A DNA stretch of 64,000 bases from Jaapia argillacea MUCL 33604 (lineage: Eukaryota; Basidiomycota; Agaricomycetes; Jaapiales; Jaapiaceae): contig KL197717.1 of NCBI GenBank assembly GCA_000697665.1, forward strand, positions 187,325 to 251,324, in the 5' to 3' direction. Position numbers and translations under genes: made by a program. Numbering within the stretch: position 1 is the first letter of the stretch; each line of letters opens with the position of its first letter. Positions 35,401 through 47,240 of the stretch are shown here, in pieces. The notes below the pieces were generated by a model that saw only the letters and a list, made by a program, of their open reading frames with translations, was not told the DNA's origin and did not search any database.

Positions 35401-35507
35401 CGGTGTATAGAGATGAGGATGGACGCTTGGTAGAGAGGAGGATGTCTCTGAATCCTGGCATAGCCGAAGATGATGGACACTGGTCTAACTGGGTGCAAGG
35501 CACATGA
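32479..35507 (+). CDS. P-loop NTPase with C-terminal nuclease-like domain (CR/Crinkler-type layout)
   Basis: A multi-exon gene starting MDTPSSSSSTSSAPKRPHPP with a Ser/Pro-rich, basic N-terminus (KRPHPPSF, TKRPKLTW). Middle: SAMGKSKLVDELSK, a Walker A-like loop (near 33265), then LPLVILAFDEAHTL, a Walker B with DEAH (near 33885). C-terminal part from 34290 to 35507: GVDIVIPFVHG followed by LGAILCQVKNDQ, matching the D...(E/Q)xK core of PD-(D/E)XK nucleases, then YDIWCAGISPLIF. This NTPase plus restriction-nuclease layout is described for the CR (Crinkler-RHS-type) proteins, which are expanded in Agaricomycetes and thought to derive from transposon proteins. Substrate unknown. All exons read through. 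It lies between two copies of the HOM6 5' end. Confidence 0.7.
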
Positions 35508-35819
35508 GCCGCTTCGAATCCCTGTGCTATTCTGTAAATTGTTACATGCATCCTCCGCCGCAGTGTACAAATATCTATCCATGCCTTTTCCGAAAATTCC
35601 ACCTATCAGTCTCAGAAACGCCAGGATCTCCTATGCGATGTGAAGGATGGCCAGTCTGACAATGCCGTTAGGAGCGCTTAGACTATCGCCATGGACAGGC
35701 TCCCTGGGTATTCCCTCGCGCCTACCTTCGAAAGTATTGGATAGTCACCAACTCATTAATACGCATTGTCTCTTAATCTTGAACGTGCACGCACATCACT
35801 AAGTATATCATGTCAACCA
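35508..35819. other. Downstream region of the NTPase gene
   Basis: No feature seen; presumably 3' UTR. Confidence 0.4.
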
Positions 35820-36035
35820 TGGGGAATGCGAGGAGTTGGTGGATGAATTCGGACCCTACGAGGCCGACGCCAACGACGGCGACACAAGAAGCACGGGTCG
35901 ATGAGGCTGCCTTCATGGCTGCGAATATCTGGCGGCCCCTTAGGTCCATTATCGAATCTTCGACAACATTCCAGCCTTTATTGTGCGCACCACACTGAGA
36001 TAGTGATGAAGTCAATGCCAAGTCGACTGCCCTCC
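35820..36035 (-). pseudogene. Duplicated 5' fragment of HOM6
   Basis: The minus strand reads MKAASSTRASCVAVVGVGLV then GSEFIHQLLAFP, matching the HOM6 start at nearly every residue, then diverges (MVDMIYLV). The 5' flank (GGTCCATT-TCGAATCTTCGAC region) is also duplicated, with a deletion of about 50 bases relative to copy 1. There is no more of the enzyme after LLAFP. It cannot encode an enzyme, but the dinucleotide-binding start is still open. Confidence 0.85.
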
Positions 36036-38622
36036 CTTCGAACTAGTCGATTTTGTGATCTCAGACTCGCACATGTGGCAAACGACTTGAATCGAATTAT
36101 TCACGAGCAAATACATCTTTCAGTTCTATCAAACACATCATCAACAAACCCCTCTCCACAACCTCACCAACCACACACACAAATAAACAGACACCAGGCT
36201 CCCCTCCATCTAATCCGCCATCAAGTTTCTAATTTTTCAAATCCCAACAACAACGAAAATTCTTCCCAAAAAAATAACACCAGGATCCCCGAATAATGAT
36301 ATTGCGACGACGAAGACGATGGTGTGATGATGGTGGTGATACAGTGATGCGATGCGACCATTAGAAATTGATTAAGAAGACAAGTGTTGTTGCTGATGAC
36401 GACGACGATGATGCGAAGGGGGCGAGGCGAGGCGAGTGGGTAGGACGGTATGGCAGTGCGGTGGTGACGAAGTTGGAGGATACGAGGTACGAGGAGTAGG
36501 AAAAAAATCTAAGTTGAGGGGAAAGAGTGTCGATGGGTGGGAACGATAATTCCGGATACAGGTACAAGATTGATTTTTTGTGGGGGGACGGAAACCCGAA
36601 GCGAGGAAACCGCAAGGTAGAGCTCGGAGCCAAGAGACACGCGGAAGAGGGTCGTCCCCCCAACCTTGTCGCGACGGACATGCAGACCAGGCGTGGAGAT
36701 AGGCAAGGTGTCCAAGGGTTTCCAAAACTCCGCGGTTCTCATGCGTTGTACGCGAGGGTATCAGGTGGATAGTCGGTGGGGTATGCGTGTACGGCGTGTG
36801 AAACGATACGTATGACACAATGAATCTGAAGATCCAAATCCAGAACAAAACCCAATTAGTTCAAATCTAAACCGATGAAGAGGAAAGCTCACAGGAAGAC
36901 CAACAATATACCATCCCGATCAAAAAGCCATACGTGCAACGCAATGGGGCAAAGGGGAAAGAAATAAAATAAGGAGTGGGACTATAGTGTAAAACGTAGT
37001 ATGAGGGAGGTAGCCATCGAGACTCTCGCAGAAGGAAGCACTACTGTACAGTGAATAAATCAACCATTGAAACAGTGAAGATCGTAAAGAGAGCCGCATA
37101 GAAAGACCCAGAGAAAACCGAGTTAAATATACGACATAGAAGGGCAAGATGTAGAGTGGTGGTGGTGAGGTGTGGACAAGGGGTAGGGGGGGTTGTGATG
37201 ATGATGATGATGATGTGCGAGCGATACTTGATACACATTGTCACTGGGGAAATAATAGAACAAAGGAAAAAAAGAATATGGTGGCACAAATGTCATGAAA
37301 AAATTGCTCGAGGGTGCAAGAAATAAAAGGATAGAAAAACAGGGGGCGGCCGATAAATATCTCCAAGGGCTCACCGCAGCCCTCGAGGACCACTCTATAG
37401 TAGGCGATTAATGTCCCAAAAACCAAGATCGTACACTCCAAAACAAGAAGCACCCAACGGTGGATACGGAGACAAAATGTGGCTTGGCGGATGGGGGGGG
37501 AGCTGAAGACAATATACCCCAGAGACTCGATGCGGATGTGTGTCGAGGACGAGCCGGGGTAGGATATATAAATAAGCAGACCGATAATATAAATATCATG
37601 AAGCGTCATGTGAGTGGCTTGAGAGTTTGGTTTGTGAGGTAGGCGTCCAAAGATGGAGGAAGGTAGTGGGGATGCGGGGGACTAGCGTGGTTGTGGTCAT
37701 ACTGGTCGTCGTGATAATGATCGGGGTTCGGGGATGGGGTAACCAAATTTTTGCGCCTCCTGCACACTCTCCGTCACCAAACAATAACGTCCCTTTTGAT
37801 AATACAACCTCATCGTCCCACCAAAGGGAGACAACCGAGGCAACGGATTGATCGATTCTTGTTAAAAAAAAGTAGAAAATGGCGATGCGATGCTTGAAAT
37901 GTCTTGGTAGTGTTGACTTGGTGTTGTTGACAATATTGAAACAGTGGGGTGCGAGGTCGATAAAAAAGATAGAGATGGGAAGCGAGCGAGCGAGACAGAA
38001 AGGGGTCCGCAAGGCGGAAAACCAAACCGATCGACGATTCCGTTCTATGAATGGCGGAGTCGATCGGGCGACGAGTCGTCCACAAACAATTTCGGGAAAC
38101 GATCGTCGCAAGGTGAGGGAGGGTGTCCGGAGAACGTTGGTAACCAAAAACCGATCTAAAAAAACCATAATTTGCGAATGCAGAGGTGCGTGTGTGCGAG
38201 AGCGTGTCGTCGCGAAAGTCAAAGAGGTCGACTGGGACCGGGATCCAGCTGCGGTTTGATGGGCGCAGAAGAGGAAAGGTAAATCGTCCATGTCCACGAA
38301 AAAAAGGCCGCGAGTTGAGCGAATAATGATAATGCGAAACCAACTTCCGTCGATAATGGCGGTGGGTGAGAAAAGTCTAAGTGTTGCATTAAGGTGGCTC
38401 AAGCCGCGGCCTGGATGTATAGCGTTATTTTGATGGCAGGGAGGACAAAGGAGATCGTCCGCAAAGGCGGCAGACCCCAGCCGAGTGGACCTTTATGAAA
38501 AGACCACAAAGAACAAACAAACACGTGTAACGGTCAGCCATGTGTGGACAATGGGTGGATAGCGGGGACGGTAAATACTCACCTCTAGACTCCGCGATAA
38601 CGGGGCTCGTTCACACGCTCAC
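36036..38622. other. Gene-poor, pyrimidine-biased stretch with microsatellites
   Basis: This 2.6-kb stretch lies between the HOM6 fragment and the EDC1-like gene. The minus strand is rich in C and T. A (GAT)n run lies at about 37196-37216. A minus-strand frame of 268 codons (37596-38402) is low in complexity and not convincing. It may be a long 3' UTR of the EDC1-like gene, or a non-coding transcript or promoter region. Confidence 0.4.
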
Positions 38623-40028
38623 TCAGACACGGGCCACAAAGATTGGAGCAGGCAAGTCTTCCGGACTAGGAGAATTCTGGAACATTGAACTCGCAAAATA
38701 CGGTGCCTTCTCTTCTTCTCCTTCACTGTAACTAGTCTTAGCTCCTGGCGACATCCTACGTGGCGGGCCCGACATAATATGACGCTTCGCCATCTTCGAA
38801 GTAGAGGGTCTAAACTCTCCCATCATCTCTGATCCAGACGACGCAGACATGTCCTCGTCAAACGACAAATTGAAGACACCTTCACTGGGACTTCGGAAGT
38901 GGTTCTTAGGCTGACGACGTTCCGGGGTGACAGGGGCCGTATTAAATGGCCAGCCTGAAGTCGACGATAGGGGTGCAGTGTGTGGACCGCTTTCGAAGGG
39001 GGTGACCTGTTGCCATGTGACCTCCTCGCTACGAGCGCGGACTGGGGTTGACGGTGGGGTATCATCGTCGACGTCGGTGGTGTCGTCACACACGGGGAAT
39101 GCATCCCATTCTGGGAGACTACTGGTCGAAGGACCGGTGGTGGCTGGGCGCCTGACGCTGGGTCGAACAGCCCGGGTGGGTGCGACGTCTGAGCGTGAAA
39201 GGTTGGGAGTGGAGCGGCCCTTCGCGGATGTCGGCAAGGGTACAGAACGTGCCCGCGCTTTCGATGGGGTGGGCGAGTCGGGGACCTGCATTGGCTGGCG
39301 GCGCTTGGCCAACTTGCCGGAAGGGCGTGTAAGCTTAGGAATAGTAACAACGGGGATGCCATTGGGGAGAGAGTCAGATTGGCTATCCGAGTCATCCGAA
39401 ACGACGAAAGGGTCGAAAAGGTTTGAGTTGACCTTGCGGTCGCGGTGGGAAAAAGGAAGAGTGGGATTGAAGGTAGTTGAAACCTCTGCCTGCGAGGGTA
39501 TTTCGGGAGCTGGAGGGGACAACTGGTGATGGGGGTGACGCCTCAAGGGTGTACGGTGGTTGGAGGGTGAAGTGCCCCTATGTGCGATAAGACAACCGAT
39601 ATCTTCAATTAAACGGCTCTCTCGACGACATGTATGGTAGAGATATACCTTGGTACAGCCTTGTCTTTTGAGGGTTTCTGTCGCATAGTCTTCTCGGGGG
39701 TGGGTGTCGCTGACGACGCCCGTTCAACGACTGTGCCTGAAATTTCGGCAACAGCATTTGTTGGCAATGGGACCTTCTTCTCTTCGTCAACGGGTTGCGC
39801 CTGAGCCCTAGCGGGTTGGGGAGACCGCTGGTTATTACCGGACGGGCCCTTGCCTCGAGGCAGTCGTTGTTGGGGTGTTTGTTGGCGCTGTTGTTGGTGT
39901 TGACGGGGAGGATTCGAGCGGGGTGGCTTCGACAAAGTGAGAAGGCCTGGAGTTTTCGTTGGTTGAACGAGGACGGCAGGGGGTGCTGACGGGTTCCGTC
40001 GGTGCGACAAATTTGCTGACGTCGCCAT
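38623..40028 (-). CDS. EDC1/PNRC-type decapping activator
   Basis: Two exons, 40028 to about 39652 and about 39575 to 38623, joined ...KDKAVPR/GTSPSNHRTP. The protein is about 440 residues of disordered Pro/Ser-rich sequence. Near the start is APPAVLVQPTKTPGLLTLSK. Glutamine- and arginine-rich stretches follow (QHQQQRQQTPQQRL). The C-terminus ends YFASSMFQNSPSPEDLPAPI-F. This is the short PNRC/Edc1 motif (Y-A-x-x-F-x-x-SP-x-P-xx-LP-x-P-F) that binds the EVH1 domain of Dcp1 and stimulates Dcp2 mRNA decapping. Function is inferred from that motif; the rest is not conserved. An in-frame ATG 36 bases upstream (40064) is possible. Confidence 0.75.
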
Positions 40029-41170
40029 GGACAAGAACTGTGGGCGTTGTTGGACGAGAAGCATGGTGAAGGGGGGGCTGATACGGAGAAAGTTGAGGGA
40101 GGATTAGAGGCGGGGGAGGGCGGAGAGTTGGGCGTCGTTGTTGACGATGAGCAAGCAGAGGGAGAATATGGCGGAAAATGATAGAAGTGGGCAGAGAGCC
40201 TCGAGGATCCGTTTTACCGGACGGCACAGTGGCGCATTTGGAACTCCGCTGAAGGGTGGCCGGCATCTGTGCGGTGATTTGCGGGACAATGTGACACATG
40301 GGCCCACTTCATTTCACTGCCAACAGAAAGTCTCGATGCTCCACCATCTCGACTTTGCAGAATTGGGTTAGCACAGGGAACAGCCCTGACGGAATCTTCG
40401 ACCCAGATCATTTTTCCCCCTCTTCTTTTCCCCAGCTGAACTTGGACTGCTATCAGCCTCCAACGCCAAGCTAAGCGCTGGCGATAGGCACAATGTCCGT
40501 CCATACACACCCATAATAGTGCAATTGTCGCCAGTGTCTGTCCCCTTCACAGTTGCTTTTGTGATCTTGTCAACAGTCCATTGTCCGAGTATGTGAGCCA
40601 TCAATGTCACCGATTGACCAGCATGGAAGTCCCAGAGTCGTAGCAACGATTGTTTGTTGTTTTGCTGAACCGAGCGTTGGTCGACACCACAGCCACCAGA
40701 CCAGATAATACAAGTGATCAACAAGAGATCAACGAATATTCGCGAAAGAGCTGCGATCCCAGTTGGTCTTGCTGTCCGCTGCAGTCTTCATTGCTGCGAG
40801 GCTCGACAGAGATCGTCGCTCGGGCTGTCAGTGCCATTGGTACTCCCAGGTCTTGAAGCGTGAAGAGTGATGGCAGTGGCCTCCTCGCTCGGAAGCTCGG
40901 TGGAGCTAAAGACTTCGTCCTTCGCCTCTACTGAGGTCGATCTTGAGGTCTCCATCGTCCAAGGGCATCGGACGAGGCCTTCGAGCCTCCAGATGCTCTC
41001 GTCCAAACAATGCAGGCCAGTCGTCCACACATCTCCCCGTAGTCAGACTCCCGTTGCGTTGACCCCCAGCTTAGATCCTTGGATTCCACAAGATACTCGA
41101 CCCTGAAGGTCTGAAGGCCGAAGCGCAAACCACCATGATATCCAGTTGCACGAGGTAACCAAGCGATCCG

Positions 41171-41240
41171 AGCCGTCGTCCAAGTACTTATCCAAGCCGT
41201 CGCCCAGGTCATATCCAAGCCGTCGCTTAGGTCATCGCCA
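41171..41240 (+). repeat. Minisatellite, three 23-24 bp units
   Basis: Three consecutive units start AGCCGTCG: 41171-41194, 41195-41217 and 41218-41240. Each has the form AGCCGTCGyyyA-GTcaTatCCA. Confidence 0.75.
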
Positions 41241-41935
41241 GTAGGAAGAGCAAGAAACAGTCAGTGACTGGTGCAAGTTCAAGTTCATGTTCAAGAGAAC
41301 CACCAAGACCACCCAACGAGTAGGTGGCTCCTGGTTAATCATCGCCATCTGCCGAAGCAGGCCACATCCTTTCTTTCTTTTGTTGCACTCAAATGGTGGA
41401 GATGGATGCCACAAAGGCCAATGCGTTTTGGTGGCATCCGTCCCCAACGTCTGTTGATCTTTTTGACAATTTACTGAGGGGACGAAGACGTCGTAACCTT
41501 GCAATGTTGGTGCGTAAAAGTTGGCTAACGTCCACTTTCTGACTAGGCGAATCGTCGTCGCTGTGATGAAGATTCCAGACGACCATTGCTTCATCCTCGA
41601 ACGTCGATCGGTCCACCCTCAAAGTGCTTCCCTCTGCCAACGTCTGACGGCTTGCTCTTCATCGAAGCTCAACCTTGACTATGTTTGTCTGAAACAACTT
41701 CACCACAAGTACCCCCCTCCGCGCGCTAGAGCATCAATATCGAACTCTCGAAGTATGTTTACATCCAACTCCGTTTCATCATAGCCTCCTCCTCACGCTA
41801 GAACATCAAGATCGTCTCCCTCGAATCGAACTCTTAAACCGTACATCCAACATCCACATGCTGAACAACCCCGCTTGCATCGCCTTTTTTAATTCAACTC
41901 TATTCGTACCGTGTTAACCCCACCCTTCCCTTCTG

Positions 41936-42440
41936 TCCCAGAATTCAACTCACTTTGGCTAATGCTTCAAACTCTCAAAGGGCGTGTTGCAAGTCTAGTC
42001 CTTCCCAAAACCTGCCATTAAACTACGAAAGGAAGGCATAGAGCTATTCTCCCAATCCAACCGTGTTACTCTTCAACAACACACGAACCCCCAAGAATAT
42101 CAACTGACCCGATTCCTACCGTCGCTGAATGTCGAAGGCCGAACAACTCTGTTTTACCTCTCCTTCCTTGATATTTCAACTTCCCTCGATCCCTATTTCG
42201 CAGCCTCGTCCCCTTCCTCCAATGTCAGAGTTGCACTCTCATTGGCTGATACTTCTTCAAACTCTCCAAACTCTCAAACGCCATAGTCCAGGCCGAGGTC
42301 CACAATCCTCCTCCAACTTCGAATTCCTCATCAAACCGACTCTAGGATTCACACGGCCTCCAATCCTATTCAAGAAACCTATCGAACCTTCAAGAAACTT
42401 GGCCAAATGACCCGATTCCTGCCTATCTTAGTGGTCTTCC
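41936..42440 (+). repeat. Diverged tandem duplication, period about 300 bp
   Basis: Two copies share TTGGCT-AT-CTTCAAACTCTC near the left (41957 and 42243) and TGACCCGATTCCT near the right (42107 and 42407). The middle is only loosely similar. Confidence 0.55.
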
Positions 42441-43170
42441 TGGAGTGAACACACCCTCGTCAAAACTCGGGCATCGAAGCTTCCGAACTTGGAGTTCCCT
42501 ATCCTCAAGGCCAGACCTCACATTAAAAAAACACCTTCCCTCCGAGTCTCCGACGTACACGCTCACCCGAAACAAGCAAGTCTGATCCATCCCACATCAC
42601 TCCGCAGCGAAGGTGTGTGGCGGTTAAAAACAATAAGCATCGTGGCGTTGGCACCAGATCTACCCAAGGATAGACACAGATAGAGTTCCAAGATCCAAAC
42701 GGGAGATGAGGTTAGCCGTTACCACACCAAGACTCGAGGAGCGCGGAGATCGAGCTCGGCGAGGGACCATATTCCCGGAGTGCGGAACGCATGATCTTTC
42801 GAGGGGAAACCTGAATTGTATGACGTATAGCTTGGGATTGACTTCGTGGTGGGGTGTACCACATGCACAGCAACTCAGATTAGGACTGCCTCCACCTAGT
42901 CAGCTGGTCAACATTGTGGCGAAGCAATTCGCTTTGGCTAAATGAGCTGTCTTGCTTCCGCTGTGTACCTACAACGTCGTGGCAGAGCTGAAACTTGACG
43001 GGTTCTTTCGTTACTATTCGCGGTGGATATGTATACGAAGCAGAATTGAAAAGGAATGTATTTGTACTGGACGATACGAAACAAAAAATAAGACAACATT
43101 ATCCTCCGTACCTAACGCACACTCGCCCTCCGCTGCTTCTCTAAACAGAAATTGCAGTTCAACCATCCAC

Positions 43171-45142
43171 TTAGGCGAGGAGCATCTTCCGTGGGTCTTC
43201 CAAGTATTCCTTGAGCTTGACTGTATGCGCCACGAAAATAGGATATGGTCAGAATCTCACAGCGATGAAGGACACAAGCAAAGGACGTACCGAGGAATGT
43301 AACAGCTTCCCTTCCGTCAAGCAACCGATGGTCGTAGGTAAGAGCGACGACCATGATCGGCCGGATGACAATCTGTCCATCTACAACGACGGGGCGATCC
43401 TTGATGGAGTGCATACCCAACACGGCGGCTTGGGGGAGGTTAATGATAGGAGTACCATAAAGTGATCCAAACACGCCGCCGTTGGAGCTGTAGAAAATTC
43501 CAAGCATCAGCTTTGCCAACATGACGGTAGTTGGGCTCGAAACATACATAGTGAAAGTACCACCAGCCATATCCTCAATGGTGAGTTTACCGTCTCGCGC
43601 CTTAAATATCAAAATACTTAGTTCTGCGACGTTGGTGGAGGAGGGGATAAGATATGACATACCTTCTTGCCCAAGGCAGCGATCTCGTTCTCAATCTCAA
43701 CAAAGTTCATACCCTCAGCGTTTCGGACAACGGGAGTGACCAAACCCTTGGGGGTGGCGACTGCAACGCTCAGGTCGACATAATCGCGGTAAACGATTTC
43801 TTCGCCCTACTTTGCGTCAGAACATAATGGGGACACGTGAGGCAAAGTGCTCACCTCTATCGAAGCGTTAGCAGCGGGAATCTCCTTCAACGCCAAACAC
43901 GATGCCTTTGCAAAGGCACTCATGAAACCGAACTTGACGTCATGCACCTTCAACACCTCATCTTTGTACTTTTTCCGCATATCCATCAGCGAAGACATGT
44001 CAATCTCGTTGAAGGTCGTCAATGACGCAGCGGCGTTTTGAGACTCCTTCAGACGCTCAGCAATGCGCAAACGCATGCGATTCATCTTCACCTAATTATC
44101 AATACCGCCGGTCAGCAAAATGGGAGGCATTCAAAGTAGAAGACAAAACATACTCTCGTCTCGCTCCTGGCACCGGCAACCTTGGGCGTTTCAGCAGCAC
44201 TGGGCTTCTTGTCCGCCTGGCCAGTCTTTGCACCAGCACCAGCTTTGTCAACATCCTTTCCACTCGCGACCTCCTTCTTCCTCTCCTTATCAGCCTCCTT
44301 CTGCGGGGTCACTCCCTCGGTCTTCTTATCCTGCTCTGTGGGTGCCGGAGGAACAGGTGACGACTTGTCAACCTGCTGATCCTTGGGTTCCGTCTCGTCC
44401 TTGGGGGCAGGGGGAGCGGCACCACCCTCACCAGGCTCAAATTTGAACAGGTCTTGGCCAACAGTGACTGTGTCCTCTTCGCTTGCAAGAAGCTCGGTGA
44501 TGGTACCAGCTGCCGGCGCGTTTACCGACACGTCAATCTAAAGGAAGGGTATTAGCCACCAGTAGTGTCGGATGGATGGAACAAAGGAAACATGCAGACT
44601 CCGTGATGAAATGGCAAGTGTATAGAAGCTCGGAGCTCAGAACATTCGGTCGCACGTTCGTCGACTCAGATCATTCAACAATTCTCATCTTCATCTCGTC
44701 TGTCGGTGCAGATTCCAATGAAAGTGGGGACACTGTCGATGAATACACACCTTGTCGGTCTCGATAGTTGCAACTTCTTCATCGGCCTCAACTCTGTCAC
44801 CAGGTTTCTTGTGGAAGGTCTTCAAAGTACCCTCGGAGATTGACTCTGCCATCTGAGGAACCTTGACGGTCTCAGCTGTATATGAAGCGATAAATTTCGA
44901 CTTCCCGACAACGCATATTGTGGCTTTCACAGCAACTCACCTTGTAACAGACGTGTTGAATGGAACTGTGCTCGTCGGGCGACCTCCCTAACGTTCAGCC
45001 ACGAACGCCACGTCAGAAAATCTCGATCACCATAGTCTACACGGTACCACACTCACCAACCCCTCGACATCGCGACAGCTCCAGCACCTCTCCCGGCCAG
45101 TGCACGGCCGCGAGCCACAGCAATGATACGTTTTGACAACAT
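43171..45142 (-). CDS. KGD2: Dihydrolipoamide succinyltransferase (E2 of 2-oxoglutarate dehydrogenase)
   Basis: The TCA-cycle E2 enzyme of mitochondria. The start [19 protein letters not shown] is a basic mitochondrial presequence. Then a lipoyl domain, [18 protein letters not shown] ... EVATIETDK, where the Lys of ETDK is lipoylated and an intron follows directly, and [20 protein letters not shown] long Lys/Glu/Pro linker follows (44160-44420). The catalytic domain has [70 protein letters not shown] and [15 protein letters not shown] with catalytic His and Asp. It ends [12 protein letters not shown]. One intron (about 43490-43548) interrupts TFTI-SNGG and happens to read through. As in other eukaryotic E2o proteins there is no separate E1-binding domain. 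Confidence 0.95.
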
Positions 45143-46053
45143 AATTATTAGAAAAGATGGTAGAGTGAGATCCGCTGGATGCCAACGATGGCTCTACAGC
45201 GAGGCTAGTATGGTGAGAGGAGATGACAAGAGGAAAGAGTTTGTGAAAAAGCCCTGTGCGTTTGGCGGGATTGGATGATGTACGTATTCCCAGCTGTCGG
45301 TCAGATTCGGTAATGTCGCGAAGTTTGTTGCCCCCTGTTTGCCTGGTGACGTCTCACTTTCGCTGGACAATCTAGTGAATATTCCTCAGCTTTGTCTCAT
45401 TTTCCTGCTGGAGATGAATGAGTTCTGGTCATCTGTGCAGCTCGCAGAATCTCCGAACCGTTTTGTTCGAGGGCAGACGCAACCGCGACGCAATGGACGT
45501 CCAAACTCGGATGGACGTCGTGGGATCGTGCCGTTGCGGCTCGAGCGGAGAGCCGGAGGAATTGGGATGTGCTTGGGCTGCATCAGTCTGCATCCTCGCA
45601 CAGTGTAAAGGCTGTTACCAACACACACAAAAGTTCGGACGCCGATTGGACATCATGAGAGAGAATTTTACATCCGCTGAGAAGACTGGAGGATGGCTTT
45701 GCGAGCAGTGTGAAGGTTTGGATACTTTATATCCCGGAAGCACCTGATTCCCTTTCATTGCGGTGGCCGAGACCAATGTTCCTGTGTGGCGGAAGACGAG
45801 TCTACCCAGTTATCCATGCGAATACACTCATTCCCTCCTCTATGCCAGTCATACAAGGAAACGAATGTCAGCTGGCTACTTATCATAAACGTGATGTCCA
45901 GACTCATTCATCATCAATCTCGTGAATCCCACCGCTTCGGAGGTTTCGCGCCTCCGGGGTGTGAAGGTGCAGGATTTTCGGGATTGCCTCTCCCCGTCAA
46001 TAGACGAGGCGATTTTACACCCACAATCACTCTGAGGTGAAACCGAGGCAAAG
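45143..46053. other. Intergenic region upstream of KGD2
   Basis: No gene recognised. It holds the KGD2 promoter and the 3' region of family gene A. A frame at 45418-45747 has paired cysteines but no family resemblance. Confidence 0.45.
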
Positions 46054-47240
46054 CTAGGCGGGTTGTTCGTAGATGCGAGTCTCCCACTCAGGAGGCATGA
46101 TATGCTCCCACTTTTCCAGGAGGCCTTTCGCTTTAGCTCGTATTCCCGCTGTCGCAGGGAACTTGGGCCCATCAACAAGATAACTGAGGAACATCATCAC
46201 ATGGGAACGCTGATAGACCTCTCGATGAGAACATCCAACGACGAGCAAGCAAACGTGACCGACCTCGAGCAGATCACCCGTGATTTTTTGTTCGTGGAGA
46301 CAAGAATATCGTGACTCCGCATTCGCCAATTTATCCAACAGTTCCTCACCATCCTTGACATCCTCCTGCCAAAAAAGAGGTGGTATTGTCTGGTTAATAA
46401 CCGAAAAACCAAAACACTCACCTGAGTTATGTCGGTGTCTCCCCGAGCATTTGAGAACTTTTCGTCAAGCATGTCGAGTAAGTTAGATACTCTCAAAAAC
46501 ACCGAAACTATGCAGCCCAGGTATGCCTGAGACCAAGTTCACAACAGGATGGTCTTGGACTCACCAGCCCGCCAAAACCAAAAGGCCTTGTAAGCTCGCG
46601 CCCTGACCCTATCATAAAGACTACACCTTCTCTCTGGGACCGATGTCCCTTTCGCAGTCAGAGAGAGACCCACATCTATCGTACTGCTCCTCTGTTCCTT
46701 GTCCCAGATTTCTGTTGTGCAACGCCAGTGTCCCTCGCTCAAGACTAGTAGCAGATAACGTCCAAGGACGCTGCTAATTCTCGTGCCAACCAATTGATGT
46801 TGGCCTATAGTAGCAAGGGCTACCTTCAAAGCCACAGCCGAGTCCGGAACGAAGGGATCAAAATCGTGAACGTCTCGATACTTCTGACGGAGGAAAGCCA
46901 CGCTTTCAAAGGGGTTGTCGGGGAGACTGTTGAGGTGGATGTAAGTGATTGGTCGTCGTTGAAAACATACGGATTGAGAGAGAGGCGCACCTTCCTCCTG
47001 AGTCCAATTCGACCATAAATACATCACAGATCACTTTGAGGGTGATCTCTCGGAGCTGGCGCGAACAGTGGAGCAGCGACAATACGGGGTTCGTCTGACG
47101 AGGAGACTGGGATCGGCGATGGCGTGATCGATATATTCCGTGGTGATATCTGCCACTACTTCGTAGAGAAGCTCTGGGGGCAAAGGGACGAAGTTCAGGG
47201 GGTGAGATAACGACGCGTCCTGTTCCTGACTCGGGTTCAT
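46054..47240 (-). pseudogene. Orphan LPPE/EYID family, copy A (one-base deletion)
   Basis: The minus strand reads MNPSQEQDASLSHPLNFVPL, LPPELLYEVVADITTEYIDH, then after a frame change NPVLSLLHCSRQLREITLKV. Exon 2 starts SLPDNPFESVAFLRQKYRDV. A later exon ends LLEKWEHIMPPEWETRIYEQ. It is close to copy B over its whole length. B has CTCGGTCAG where A has CTCGTCAG (near 47099), so A has lost one base and the frame shifts in the first exon. Other exons are open. It is either a fresh pseudogene or an assembly error. Family function unknown; see copies B-F. Confidence 0.65.

Larger units (their letters stand above)
40065..43170. other. Gene-poor region with tandem repeats
   Basis: About 3.1 kb without a convincing gene on either strand. 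It contains a 23-bp minisatellite (41171-41240), a roughly 75-bp duplication (about 41717-41860), and a diverged tandem duplication of about 300 bp (41936-42120 and 42225-42440). Confidence 0.5.

Noticed and set aside
37596-38402. Minus-strand frame of 268 codons
   Set aside because: Low-complexity, rich in Ser/Phe/Thr from C/T-rich DNA, with no domain and no homologue that I recognise.
45418-45747. Cys-rich plus-strand frame as a zinc-finger gene
   Set aside because: Cysteine spacing fits no known finger, there is no homologue that I recall, and the frame has no supporting splice pattern.
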